Origin: Arthrobacter sp. ISL-28
GTDB lineage: Bacteria > Actinomycetota > Actinomycetes > Actinomycetales > Micrococcaceae
Direction of reading: 5' to 3'
Assembly: GCF_018613875.1 (NCBI RefSeq)
Contig: NZ_JAGGPJ010000046.1
Span: 1 to 55,196 of the forward strand
DNA length: 55,196 nucleotides
Made by a program: the position numbers and the translations under genes. Numbering within the stretch: the first letter of the stretch is position 1; each line of letters begins with the position of its first letter. The notes below the pieces were generated by a model. It was not told the DNA's origin and did no database searches. It was given only the letters and a program-made list of their open reading frames with translations. Of this stretch, positions 42,148 through 50,227 are shown in pieces.

Positions 42148-43079
42148 CCCTGAGGCTCCAGTCCGTTGGAGACGGACGCGTCCTCGGGGATCAGCTTGAG
42201 GCCGGCTCCGTCGGCCACGGTACGGATCAGGGTAGCGAAATCGTCCTCGGTGTTCCCATTACCGACCTCCTGCGCAACGATGTTGCGGGTCATCGAGGCC
42301 ACGGGCATCGGGACACCTAGCTCATGACTGGCCGCCAGCCCGAGGTCGAAGTCCTTCTGCAGCAGAACCTGGGTGAAGGTCGGCGTGAAATCGAGGTTGA
42401 CTAGGGCCGGGGTCTTGTAGCGGGTGAAGACGGAGCCCATCACCGAGTCGTTGAGGAAGTCGAGGAGGTCTTGTCGACGCACCCCGCCCTTCTCGGCCAA
42501 CACAGTGATCTCGGCCATCGATTGGGTGACCACTCCCAGGAAGATGTTGTGGGCGATCTTCACCAGGCGGGCCACCTCGCCCTCACCGACGTAGGTGACC
42601 TTTTGACCGAAGTGCTCGAGCACCGGCAGGGCTTCCTCATAGGCGGCCTGTGGTCCGGAGACTGCCACGGAGAGTTTGCCGGCGGCGATGACCGCCGGGT
42701 TGCCGCTCACCGGGGTGGCCAGCAGTTCGGTACCACGTTCCGCGGCGGCGGCGCGCAGCTTTTCAGAGGCGTCAATCGACACCGTCGAGGAGTCTGCTAT
42801 GAGGCGCGGGGCATGGTCCGGATCGGTCAGGAGACCACCCTCGCCGGTCATCACCTGTTCCAGGTCCCGGGGCGCGGAAACCATGCTGAAGACGATATCC
42901 CGGTCGGCCAGGTCCACCGGTCGCTCGACTTGGCCTGCGCCGGCGTCGACCAGGGGTTTTGCCTTGGATGCGGTGCGGTTGTAGACCGTGACGTCGAATC
43001 CTGCCTTGAGCAAGCGCAGCACCAGCTGCGAGCCCATGCGTCCAGTGCCGATCCAGCCGATAGTGGGTTGCGTGTTCAT
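42144..43079 (-). CDS. 3-hydroxyisobutyrate dehydrogenase-like NAD(P) oxidoreductase
   Basis: This 311-residue protein has the beta-hydroxyacid dehydrogenase pattern: N-terminal 'IGWIGTGRMGSQLVLRLLKAG' for NAD(P), substrate motif region 'ATPVSGNPAVIAAGKLSVAVSG', the catalytic Lys in 'ARLVKIAHNIFLG', and the C-terminal 'LLQKDFDLGLAASHELGVPMP'. Members oxidise 3-hydroxyisobutyrate, tartronate semialdehyde partners or similar beta-hydroxy acids. AAAAGGAC precedes its ATG. It lies between LivF and M24 in the operon, so it may process the M24 product. The exact substrate is unknown. Confidence 0.85.
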   Translation of the reverse strand: MNTQPTIGWIGTGRMGSQLVLRLLKAGFDVTVYNRTASKAKPLVDAGAGQVERPVDLADRDIVFSMVSAPRDLEQVMTGEGGLLTDPDHAPRLIADSSTVSIDASEKLRAAAAERGTELLATPVSGNPAVIAAGKLSVAVSGPQAAYEEALPVLEHFGQKVTYVGEGEVARLVKIAHNIFLGVVTQSMAEITVLAEKGGVRRQDLLDFLNDSVMGSVFTRYKTPALVNLDFTPTFTQVLLQKDFDLGLAASHELGVPMPVASMTRNIVAQEVGNGNTEDDFATLIRTVADGAGLKLIPEDASVSNGLEPQG

Positions 43080-43157
43080 TGGGATAGTCCTTTTCGTGTG
43101 TGTTTCTGTTGGTGGGTGGTTCTGGTGCGGCCGGGGAGCCCGGCCGGGATCTGGGTG

Positions 43158-43892
43158 TCAGGCAGCGGTGCCGCTCCCTTGGATGACGCCGCCGAAATAT
43201 AGCGCGACCATCTCTGGGTTCTGGCTGATTTCCTGGGCCGGTCCCTCAAGCAGGACCCGACCGGACTCCATGACGATTCCTCGGCTGGCCATGCGCATCC
43301 CGAAGCGGACGTTCTGCTCGACCATGAGGATGGCCGTGCCACGTTGACGCATCATGGCCACGGATTCGTCGATTACCCCCAGGGACTTTGGGTCCAGGCC
43401 CAGGGAAGGCTCGTCGAGCAGTACGAGCTTGGGGTTGAGCATCAGCGAGCGAGCGAACTCGACCATGCGGCGCTGGCCACCGGATAGCAGTCCGCACCGG
43501 GTCGAGAGCCGACCTTTGACCAAGGGGAATGCGTCCAGTACCTCAGCCAGCCGCTTCTTCACGAGCTGCCGATCATGGCGGATCACGTAGGCGCCGAGGA
43601 GGATGTTCTCCTTGACCGTCATGTTGGGGAAGAGACCGTTGGTCTGCGGGACCTGGGCCACGCCCTTGGTCAGTATCTGCTGCGGTGTCAGGTGGGAAAT
43701 GTCGTCTCCGTCAAGGAGAATTCGTCCCTGGCCGGGATGGATGAGGCCGCTGACCGCCCGCAGGACAGTGGACTTGCCGGCCCCGTTGGGACCCACGATG
43801 CAGGCCAGCTCTCCGCGGCCGACTTCGAAATCCACACCTTGCAGGACGTTTCCACCACCATAGCCTGCGAATACACCTTCGAGCTTGATCAT
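43158..43892 (-). CDS. livF: branched-chain amino acid-type ABC transporter ATPase (LivF)
   Basis: This 244-residue ATPase has Walker A (GPNGAGKST), the signature LSGGQRR, Walker B (LVLLDEPSLGLDP) and the H-loop position occupied by 'MVEQNV', typical of LivF, the second ATPase of Liv-type (HAAT) transporters. It overlaps the LivM-LivG gene by four bases. These transporters import leucine-family amino acids, but also amides, urea and aromatic acids, so the cargo is not fixed by homology. Confidence 0.92.
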   Translation of the reverse strand: MIKLEGVFAGYGGGNVLQGVDFEVGRGELACIVGPNGAGKSTVLRAVSGLIHPGQGRILLDGDDISHLTPQQILTKGVAQVPQTNGLFPNMTVKENILLGAYVIRHDRQLVKKRLAEVLDAFPLVKGRLSTRCGLLSGGQRRMVEFARSLMLNPKLVLLDEPSLGLDPKSLGVIDESVAMMRQRGTAILMVEQNVRFGMRMASRGIVMESGRVLLEGPAQEISQNPEMVALYFGGVIQGSGTAA

Positions 43893-45832
43893 GATGCACT
43901 CCCTTCGATGGCCATCCGCCTGGTTGCCGAGTTGTCGCTGTCGAGCAAGTAGTCGTCTCCCAGATAGGCGTCGATGACGGCGTCGTCCGTCTGGATCTCG
44001 TCCGGGGATCCCGCGGCGATTATGTGGCCTTGGGCAAGGACACGGACCGGGTTGCAGAGTCCCAGGACGAACGGCATGTTGTGCTCGACCAGCAGGAAGC
44101 TCTTGCCCTGGGCGTTGAGGTCACGGATGAGGTCCCCCATACGCTCAATGAGCGTCGGGTTGATGCCGCCGGCCGGCTCGTCCAAGAGAATGAGCTTCGG
44201 ATCCAGGACAAGGACCTGGCCCAGCTCGACGAGCTTCTGCTGGCCATAGGACAACGAGCCCGCCTTGGCCTGCTCATAGCGAGACAAGCCCACGAAGTCC
44301 AGTAGTTCCCGGGCCCGCTCTGCCTCCCTGCCGCTGACGGCGTCCAGACCCAGCTGCGGGATTGAGAATGACCCGAGGGGCGCCGCAATGTTCTCCAGCA
44401 CCGACATTTCCTTGAAGAGCCTGGTGCTCTGGAAGGTTCGGCCGAGGCCGCGATGTGCTCGGCCCCAGGAGGGCATCCGGCTTATATCGGTCCCCCCGAT
44501 CCGCACAGTGCCGGCGTCCGGGAGCAGGGTCCCGGAAATGAGGTTGAAGACCGTCGTCTTGCCGGAGCCGTTCGGCCCGATGAGTCCGGTGATGGACCCT
44601 TCGGGGACGGTGAATGTGCAGTCATTGACGGCCTGGTTCCCACCAAAGGACTTGGATAGGCCTTTCACCTCGAGGATGGGAGGCGCAGCCTCAAGCCGTT
44701 CCGCCAGCTCGGCCGGGTCGGGCACCTCGGGACGGTCACGGATCGATAATTCGTCCGCGGCGCCGAGACGGGTGCCGGACAGGCCGACCGTGCCGCGAGT
44801 TCGGATCCGTTCCAAGTGATGCGACAGGGAGGGAAGAACGCCCTTGGGCAGCAGCACCACTAGGAAAATCAGCAAGAGACCGAACATCACCAGTCGCGTG
44901 TTGCCTCCTCCACCGGTGTTGTTGGCGAAGATATCGAGCGGAACAACGATGAACGCGCCGAGAACCGGGCCGAACAGTGTCCCGCGACCGCCGAGGATTA
45001 CGGCGAGCACCAACTGGACGCTGAGCAGGATCGAGAACATGTTCACAGGGTCCACGAATCCCATGAAGTATCCGTACACACCGCCGGCCATGCCGACGAG
45101 CAGGGCGCTGGCACCAAAGGCGAGCAGCTTGTAGACCGGAGAGTTCACGCCCACCGTGCCGGCTTTGCCCTCGTCCTCGCGGATGGCGATGAGACCGAGG
45201 CCGAACTTCGTGCGACGAATCCACCCCGAAAGGGCCAGAGACAGGCCGAGCAGGACTACCAGGGAGATGTGGATGGGCCAGTTGCCCCACTCGCGGGGCC
45301 AGGAGTACATCGGCAGGGTGATACCCGACGTGCCGTTGGTGACGGCGTGCCACTCGGTGGCGACGAACCGCATCAGAAACAGCATCGCGATCGAGATGAT
45401 CACGAACGACGGTCCACGAGAGCGGTAGGTCACCAGGCCCAGGAGAACGGCCAACAGGGCCGTGACCAGTCCAGCGACCGGGACCCAGACCAATGGCGCC
45501 ACCCCGGGAACGGCCTTGGCCAAAATCGCCACGAAGTATGCCCCGACGCCGATGAAGGCGAAGTGGCCGATGGACAGGTATCCGGTGTAGCCAGTGATGA
45601 TGTTCAATCCGACAGCGCCGACGGCCACCACCAGGGCGATGATCACGGTGGATTGTGCGGAGCGGTTCGGAACGACGGGGAACAGCGCGATGACAATCGC
45701 TGCGATCCCCAGCAGGACCGTGACTATGCGCCGGACAGTCTCCGTCCTCGCCCAACCCGGGACCTTACTCGCGTCTGGCACCGTCACGGACCTGGGTGTG
45801 CTCGCCTTTGCATGCGTGTTGGTGGTATTCAT
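43889..45832 (-). CDS. livM-livG: fused permease-ATPase (LivM-LivG) of a Liv-type ABC transporter
   Basis: This 647-residue protein starts at the ATG overlapping the LivH stop (ATGA). Residues 30-345 form a LivM permease (GLNIITGYTGYLSIGHFAFIG, later FGPVLGAFIVVPLDIF). A linker of about 60 residues leads to a LivG ATPase from about 405: Walker A GPNGSGKTT, signature LSYGQQKLVELG, Walker B LILLDEPAGGINP, and LVEHNMPFV. The two functions are often separate genes, and the fusion fixes one ATPase to one permease. A long polar N-terminal tail precedes the first membrane segment. Confidence 0.92.
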   Translation of the reverse strand: MNTTNTHAKASTPRSVTVPDASKVPGWARTETVRRIVTVLLGIAAIVIALFPVVPNRSAQSTVIIALVVAVGAVGLNIITGYTGYLSIGHFAFIGVGAYFVAILAKAVPGVAPLVWVPVAGLVTALLAVLLGLVTYRSRGPSFVIISIAMLFLMRFVATEWHAVTNGTSGITLPMYSWPREWGNWPIHISLVVLLGLSLALSGWIRRTKFGLGLIAIREDEGKAGTVGVNSPVYKLLAFGASALLVGMAGGVYGYFMGFVDPVNMFSILLSVQLVLAVILGGRGTLFGPVLGAFIVVPLDIFANNTGGGGNTRLVMFGLLLIFLVVLLPKGVLPSLSHHLERIRTRGTVGLSGTRLGAADELSIRDRPEVPDPAELAERLEAAPPILEVKGLSKSFGGNQAVNDCTFTVPEGSITGLIGPNGSGKTTVFNLISGTLLPDAGTVRIGGTDISRMPSWGRAHRGLGRTFQSTRLFKEMSVLENIAAPLGSFSIPQLGLDAVSGREAERARELLDFVGLSRYEQAKAGSLSYGQQKLVELGQVLVLDPKLILLDEPAGGINPTLIERMGDLIRDLNAQGKSFLLVEHNMPFVLGLCNPVRVLAQGHIIAAGSPDEIQTDDAVIDAYLGDDYLLDSDNSATRRMAIEGSAS

Positions 45833-46710
45833 ACCGTCGCGTCCTCCCTGAGTTTCTGCCCGAGAATGCCCCGAGGGCGCACTATCAGAATGATGATGAT
45901 GACGAGGAAGGGCACAATCTCGACCCATGAGGCGCCGACATACTGGGTGGCGAATTGTTCCGCCACACCGATCGACAACGCTCCGATGACGGCGCCCATC
46001 AGGCTACCGAGGCCGCCCAAGACCACAATCGCCAGCAGGCGGGCGATCCATTGATAGTGGGTTCCGGGGATGAAGGGATACATCACGGCGATGATGGCGC
46101 CGCCGGCACCGAGTGTGGCGATGCCAAGTGCGAAGGCACTGGCCGCTATGGACTTCACGCTGACGCCGACTAGCAGTGCCCCGCTCTCGTTGACGGCCGA
46201 AGCGCGGACTGCCCGGCCGGTCCAGGTCTGGTTGAGGATAAAGAACAGGGCACCCAGCAAGGCCACCGCGATTGCCGCGGCGAGCAGTGTTGCTGTGGGC
46301 AGGAAAAACGGTCCGATCTGGACCGAGGTGTCCGTGTAACTGGTGCGGACCGTTCTGGACTGGTTGCCCCAGACGAATCCGGCGATGCCCTCGATGGTGA
46401 GGGCGATGCCGAAGGTCACCAGCACAGTCATGGAGATGTGGCTTCCGCGCACGTGCCGCACCACGAGGTTGTAGCTGAGCCAGCCGATGCCAAACATCAC
46501 CGCGACGATGATGGGGACGGATAATAGCGGGTCCAGGCCAGTCCAGGTCCAGACCGTGTAGGTGAGGTAGGCCGCCAGCACCGCGAAGGCACCGTGGGCC
46601 AGGTTGACGACACGCATCACGCCGAAAATCAGGGTGAGCCCTGATGACATGAGCGCGTACACCGCACCGACCAGGAGGCCGGTTATCAGGAGCTGGAGGA
46701 GGGTTGTCAT
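45829..46710 (-). CDS. livH: Liv-type ABC permease (LivH)
   Basis: This 293-residue membrane protein has the LivH signature at its N-terminus (GLLVGAVYALMSSGLTLIFGVMRVVNLAHGAF) and 'VLGGLGSLMGAVIGALSIGV' near its end, with about eight hydrophobic segments. It pairs with the LivM half of the next gene. An 18-base gap separates it from the binding-protein gene. Confidence 0.92.
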   Translation of the reverse strand: MTTLLQLLITGLLVGAVYALMSSGLTLIFGVMRVVNLAHGAFAVLAAYLTYTVWTWTGLDPLLSVPIIVAVMFGIGWLSYNLVVRHVRGSHISMTVLVTFGIALTIEGIAGFVWGNQSRTVRTSYTDTSVQIGPFFLPTATLLAAAIAVALLGALFFILNQTWTGRAVRASAVNESGALLVGVSVKSIAASAFALGIATLGAGGAIIAVMYPFIPGTHYQWIARLLAIVVLGGLGSLMGAVIGALSIGVAEQFATQYVGASWVEIVPFLVIIIILIVRPRGILGQKLREDATV

Positions 46711-46728
46711 CTCAAGTGCCTCTCGGTC

Positions 46729-47943
46729 TTAGAAAGCCTCGCCGCGCCAGCGAGTAATGCGTGTGGTAGTGGCAGCCTCACCGGGAAGCACCACCTCGCT
46801 GACGTTGTTTTGCCACTGCCCGAGGAGGAAATCGCCCCTTGGGCTACCGTCTTCGTTCCACGACAGCTTCCCGAGCACGGTCTCCACTTCGTTGCCCCGC
46901 AGCCAGTCGGCCAGCGCCTTCTGGTCATCTGTGCGGCCGACGCCCTCGACGACCGCGGCCAGCACCTGGCCGGCCGCGTACCCGTCGGCTGCGTCCTCGG
47001 GAGGGTATCCGCCGTAGATCTCGCGGTATCGGGCGGCGAACTCCTTATTGCCTTTGGTATCGGCGTCGACGTGGTAGCTGGAGGAGAAGAGCACACCCTC
47101 GGTGTTGGCCTTGCCAACGCCGTCGACGTATTGCTGACCATAGGTCGGCGAAGAGCTCTGGTAGAGGATTTCTGGATGGAAGTTCGCGCGGTTGAGGGCG
47201 CGGACGAAGTTCACACCGTCTTCGAACTGCGCCCCCTGAACCACCGCCTCGGCTCCGGAGTCTCGGATGGCCGTCACAATCGCGTCGAAGTTCTTGGTTG
47301 CCACGGGGTATGTGTCGGCGTAGGCCGTTTCGATTCCAGCTGCCTCAAGCTTCTTCCTGATGCCCTCCGCGACCGGGGTGGCGAAGGGATCGTCCAACGA
47401 AGGATAGGCCACCTTCTTCGGACGCTTCTCCTTGGGGAGGCCAATGATCCAGTCGGCGAACGTCGCCCCCTGGTCGGAGGCCATGGCCTGCTGCGAGAAG
47501 AAGCTGTACTTGAATCCGCGGTTGAACATCTCCGGTGAGGCACAGGAGGCACAGATGTAGAGCATCCCGGCACGTTCGGCGACTGTCGAGGCCGGAATAT
47601 TCAGCAGCGAGGACTGGGTGCCCAGCAGCAGGTCCACGCCCTCGTTGGAAAGCAGCTGGTTGTAGTTGGACACCACCGTGTTCTGATTGGTGGCGTCATC
47701 CTTGTAGATCATCTCAACCTTTCGGCCAAGGATCCCGCCCTGCTCGTTCTGTAGCTTGGCCCAGATCTCGTAACCGCGTTGGGTATCCGCGCCGCCCTGG
47801 CTGAACTCACCGGTCAGGGGCAGTGAGGCGCCGATTCGCATCGGCGTCTCTGGCCCTGCGGCTGGCGCCTGACACCCGGCTAGTGTCACGACCAGCGCGC
47901 CCGCACTGGCTGCGACCCACAATTTTCGGAACTTTATGCTCAC
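46729..47943 (-). CDS. Liv-type substrate-binding lipoprotein
   Basis: This 404-residue protein starts at a GTG (MSIKFRKLWVAAS) preceded by AAGGAAG. The lipoprotein signal ends in V-T-L-A-G-C. The mature part has the type I periplasmic-binding fold of amino acid/amide receptors (RIGASLPLTGEFSQGGADTQ, LGTQSSLLNIPASTVAE, GVNFVRALNRANFHPEILYQ). An extra cysteine pair (YICASCASPEMF, near residue 140) is unusual. It is first in the operon, 61 bases after the palindrome at 48004-48019, and determines the cargo, which is unknown. Confidence 0.9.
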   Translation of the reverse strand: MSIKFRKLWVAASAGALVVTLAGCQAPAAGPETPMRIGASLPLTGEFSQGGADTQRGYEIWAKLQNEQGGILGRKVEMIYKDDATNQNTVVSNYNQLLSNEGVDLLLGTQSSLLNIPASTVAERAGMLYICASCASPEMFNRGFKYSFFSQQAMASDQGATFADWIIGLPKEKRPKKVAYPSLDDPFATPVAEGIRKKLEAAGIETAYADTYPVATKNFDAIVTAIRDSGAEAVVQGAQFEDGVNFVRALNRANFHPEILYQSSSPTYGQQYVDGVGKANTEGVLFSSSYHVDADTKGNKEFAARYREIYGGYPPEDAADGYAAGQVLAAVVEGVGRTDDQKALADWLRGNEVETVLGKLSWNEDGSPRGDFLLGQWQNNVSEVVLPGEAATTTRITRWRGEAF

Positions 47944-48003
47944 GATTTCCAACTTCCTTGTCAGACTGGGGACCACACTTTCCGGACACTCGTGCCGATA
48001 ATC

Positions 48004-48019
48004 GTGCAATCGATTGCAC
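48004..48019. promoter_or_regulatory. LacI-type operator of the Liv/M24 operon
   Basis: GTGCAATCGATTGCAC is a perfect 16-base palindrome with a central CG, in the promoter region of the binding-protein gene. The LacI regulator at the far end of the cluster (39612-40637) is the natural candidate to bind it. Confidence 0.72.
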
Positions 48020-48417
48020 ACATAGTAACGGGTGATCTGTCTCACAGTCAACACAAATTTCAGCGCCTGGCCCCGCGTTACGAAGAGCTATTGACAGCAG
48101 GCCACCTACGGCTTTAGCTGGGACCTCAAGTGTCCACTTTGGGGTCGGGTCGCTCCATCTCGCCACCCAATTTCCTGCCAAGAGGAATTCCTAGAATGCG
48201 CGGAAACAGCACTTCGGGTAAGAAACCGCCCCCTACGTCGGGCTCATGTCCAGAATGCGGACACCGAGAGAACCGTGACGGACAGTGGCATTGGTTAGGC
48301 GCAATGGTTGGAATATCGCCACAACCGGGACGATGCTCTGATACGACCCCTTCCGGCGGTCCATGCAGATGTGTTTCGGGAGAACACTACAATTTTGAAG
48401 GCACTTCCTTCTGATAA
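48020..48417. other. spacer upstream of the Liv operon, no gene seen
   Basis: About 400 bases. The left end must carry the Liv promoter. The remainder shows no convincing coding pattern before the M24 fragment begins. Confidence 0.5.
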
Positions 48418-48590
48418 GCGTCGCGCCCGCGTGGCGAGACTAAGCCGCGACGCTGCCCAACTGCGCCCCAGCGTCAGGTCGGACGAGATCGCCCAGCTCT
48501 TTCCGACAGCAGACGAATTCGGGTTCGCCGACGAGTTGGCGGCCTTCGTCCTGCCGTTCGGCCACGGGCTCGGCCCGCGTACACAGGGAT
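48418..48590 (+). pseudogene. M24-family protein fragment
   Basis: About 55 residues (LRPSVRSDEIAQLFPTADEF, GFADELAAFVLPFGHGLG) align with the segment around His361 of the intact M24 protein (IRPGVGSDEVAAVLPKAQDF, GFDNELAAFGLQFAHGLG). Nothing of the protein remains before or after, and the frame runs straight into a dehydrogenase fragment. It is a diverged second copy of the same kind of gene, not a recent duplicate. Confidence 0.75.
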
Positions 48591-48644
48591 CACGTACGCC
48601 GGCTACGGTCCGGCCATCACAACCGTTCATACGATCGCCCTCCT

Positions 48645-48810
48645 TCAGCATCGCACTTAGCCTGAAGGACCTCTCTCTGGCCCGGGCGGCGGCTAAGGAG
48701 TCCTCCATCGCCTTGCCGACCGCATCCATCCTGGAGGAGATCTTCGAGCAGACGCTTGCCTCCTCGGACTTCGCCGGCTGGACTGGTCGGCGGTTGCGAA
48801 GGTCACGTGA
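48645..48810 (+). pseudogene. 3-hydroxyisobutyrate dehydrogenase-like C-terminal fragment
   Basis: The frame encodes FSIALSLKDLSLARAAAKES, then SIALPTASILEEIFEQTLAS, matching the C-terminal helices of beta-hydroxyacid dehydrogenases ('KD-L-x-L-A'). A single frame change near 48780 then gives LDWSAVAKVT and a stop at 48810, a normal family ending. It follows the M24 fragment directly, so a second M24/dehydrogenase pair once existed here in the opposite orientation to the intact one. Confidence 0.75.
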
Positions 48811-48835
48811 CACCGAACTGAGCTATGCCTCCGCC

Positions 48836-49504
48836 TCAACTGTCACCGAACACCTCGGGATGGCTTCCCAGCCCCAGCCTGCTGCGGCGAATATGGCTGG
48901 CGAGCACCTGCTCGGCCTCTTCGACGTCGCGCCGCCGGATCGCACCAACGAGCAGCTGGTGGTCGTAGTGCACACTCCGGTCGCCGGCGCTGTAGAAGAG
49001 CCGGGTAGCGGCCCGACGGTAGTGCTGCGTCCGGTTCCACAGGCTGCGCACGGTGTCGCCGAGAACGGTCGTCTGCGCGGCTTTGAGGCAGCTGAGATGG
49101 AATTCACGATCCAGCTGCAAGAAGCGCTCGACGTCCGTCGTAGCCTCCATAGCATCGGCCAGGCGCGCGAGGAGGTCGATCTGCTCGTCAGCGAGGAGCG
49201 GGATGTTCAACCCGAGCAACAGGGGCTCGAGCCGCTCCCTCATCCGATACATCTCTTGGCATTCCGACTGGCTGATGCGGGAGACCCAGGCGCCGGCATT
49301 GGCCACAAGGGTGACCAATCCTTCGGCCTCGAGGATCCTCAACGCGTCGCGGACCGGCAGCCGGCTCGCTCCATGCTGTTCTGCCAGCTCGTCTTGTCTG
49401 ATCCGCTCGCCCGGAACGTAATCGCCGGCAAGGATGGCGTCGCGGAGCGTCGCCGCGATCCGCACCCCGGTCGCCCCATGGGCAGTCAGCTCGATTGCAG
49501 CCAT
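48836..49504 (-). CDS. GntR-family regulator (FadR/FCD type)
   Basis: This 222-residue protein starts at the ATG giving MAAIELTAHG. The winged helix-turn-helix (LRDAILAGDYVPGERIRQDE, LAEQHGASRLPVRDALRILE) is followed by an all-helical FCD effector domain containing the metal-binding pattern (LDREFHLSCL and later ASHIRRS). FCD-type GntR proteins sense small organic acids. It lies eight bases after the VOC gene on the same strand and divergent from the E1/E2 operon, which it probably controls together with its own transcript. Confidence 0.88.
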   Translation of the reverse strand: MAAIELTAHGATGVRIAATLRDAILAGDYVPGERIRQDELAEQHGASRLPVRDALRILEAEGLVTLVANAGAWVSRISQSECQEMYRMRERLEPLLLGLNIPLLADEQIDLLARLADAMEATTDVERFLQLDREFHLSCLKAAQTTVLGDTVRSLWNRTQHYRRAATRLFYSAGDRSVHYDHQLLVGAIRRRDVEEAEQVLASHIRRSRLGLGSHPEVFGDS

Positions 49505-49512
49505 TCTTGTCC

Positions 49513-50055
49513 TCACTCTGCGGGATGGGCCGGGTGCCACAGCCGAAGCCCGGCGCTCTTCTCATATTCTTTACCATCAGGGAAGCTGACGAGCTCGAAC
49601 TGCATGCCCCATGGACTGCGGAAGTAGACCCAGTGCTGCCCGGCAGCCGCCTGCTTGCTCGCCGTCGGTTCGCCCATGACTTCGACCCCCCGCTCGCGCA
49701 GGTAGCCTACGGCAACGTCGAGGTCATCTACGTAGAAGGCGATGTGGTGGCCGCCGATGTCGCTGTTGCGAGGCTGCCCATCTTGGCCGTCCGCCGATTC
49801 GTACAGGAAGACCTCGAAGTTGGATCCGTGCCCGAGTCGGTAGAACCGGATCTCGCGGATGACCGTGCGCGGGTGAACACCCAGATGAGTGCTCATCCAG
49901 TCTTCGTCGGACTGCTTCGCCCCGAGCGTGTAAACCTCCTCGCATCCCAACACATCGACGAGGAAGCTGTGAGCCTCCTCAAGGTCGGGGACTGTAAAGC
50001 CAATATGGTCGGTCCCGCGCATACCAGGGATCCCCGGTCGATTTGCTGCTTTCAT
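49513..50055 (-). CDS. VOC-family (glyoxalase/dioxygenase fold) protein
   Basis: This 180-residue protein begins best at the second ATG (MKAANRPG), six bases after GAGGAG. It contains two beta-alpha-beta-beta-beta units with the usual metal-site positions: 'GTDHIGFTVPDLEEA' (His), 'FEVFLYES' (Glu), 'GGHHIAFYVDDLDVA' (His) and 'WGMQFELVSFPDG' (Glu). VOC enzymes include epimerases, glyoxalases and extradiol dioxygenases. The two-His/two-Glu pattern fits an epimerase or glyoxalase-like lyase better than an extradiol dioxygenase. It shares an operon with the GntR gene and probably a pathway with the divergent 2-oxoacid dehydrogenase. Confidence 0.8.
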   Translation of the reverse strand: MKAANRPGIPGMRGTDHIGFTVPDLEEAHSFLVDVLGCEEVYTLGAKQSDEDWMSTHLGVHPRTVIREIRFYRLGHGSNFEVFLYESADGQDGQPRNSDIGGHHIAFYVDDLDVAVGYLRERGVEVMGEPTASKQAAAGQHWVYFRSPWGMQFELVSFPDGKEYEKSAGLRLWHPAHPAE

Positions 50056-50227
50056 CTTCATCTCCTCATCGAGCTAGGCCCTCGATTATATCCAATATGG
50101 CTGCCAACAACGACGATTAGCCGGTATCTCTGCTCAATTTGTCTTGTATTGTATAAAATCATCGGCTAGCCTCCTTACCAGAACTTCAGGCGGAGCCTTC
50201 CGCCGGACTATGACGAAGGTGGCGATG
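50056..50227. promoter_or_regulatory. divergent promoter region of the VOC-GntR and E1-E2 operons
   Basis: This 170-base spacer is AT-richer than its surroundings and contains TATAAA at 50152-50157, a possible -10 facing the E1 gene, and TAGCCG/CGGCTA arms around it (50119 and 50162 regions). The GntR protein presumably binds here. No single palindrome stands out. Confidence 0.4.

Noticed and set aside
49053..50169. Plus-strand frames covering the GntR and VOC genes
   Set aside because: They are antisense to two genes with clear domains; codon pattern and motifs support the minus strand.
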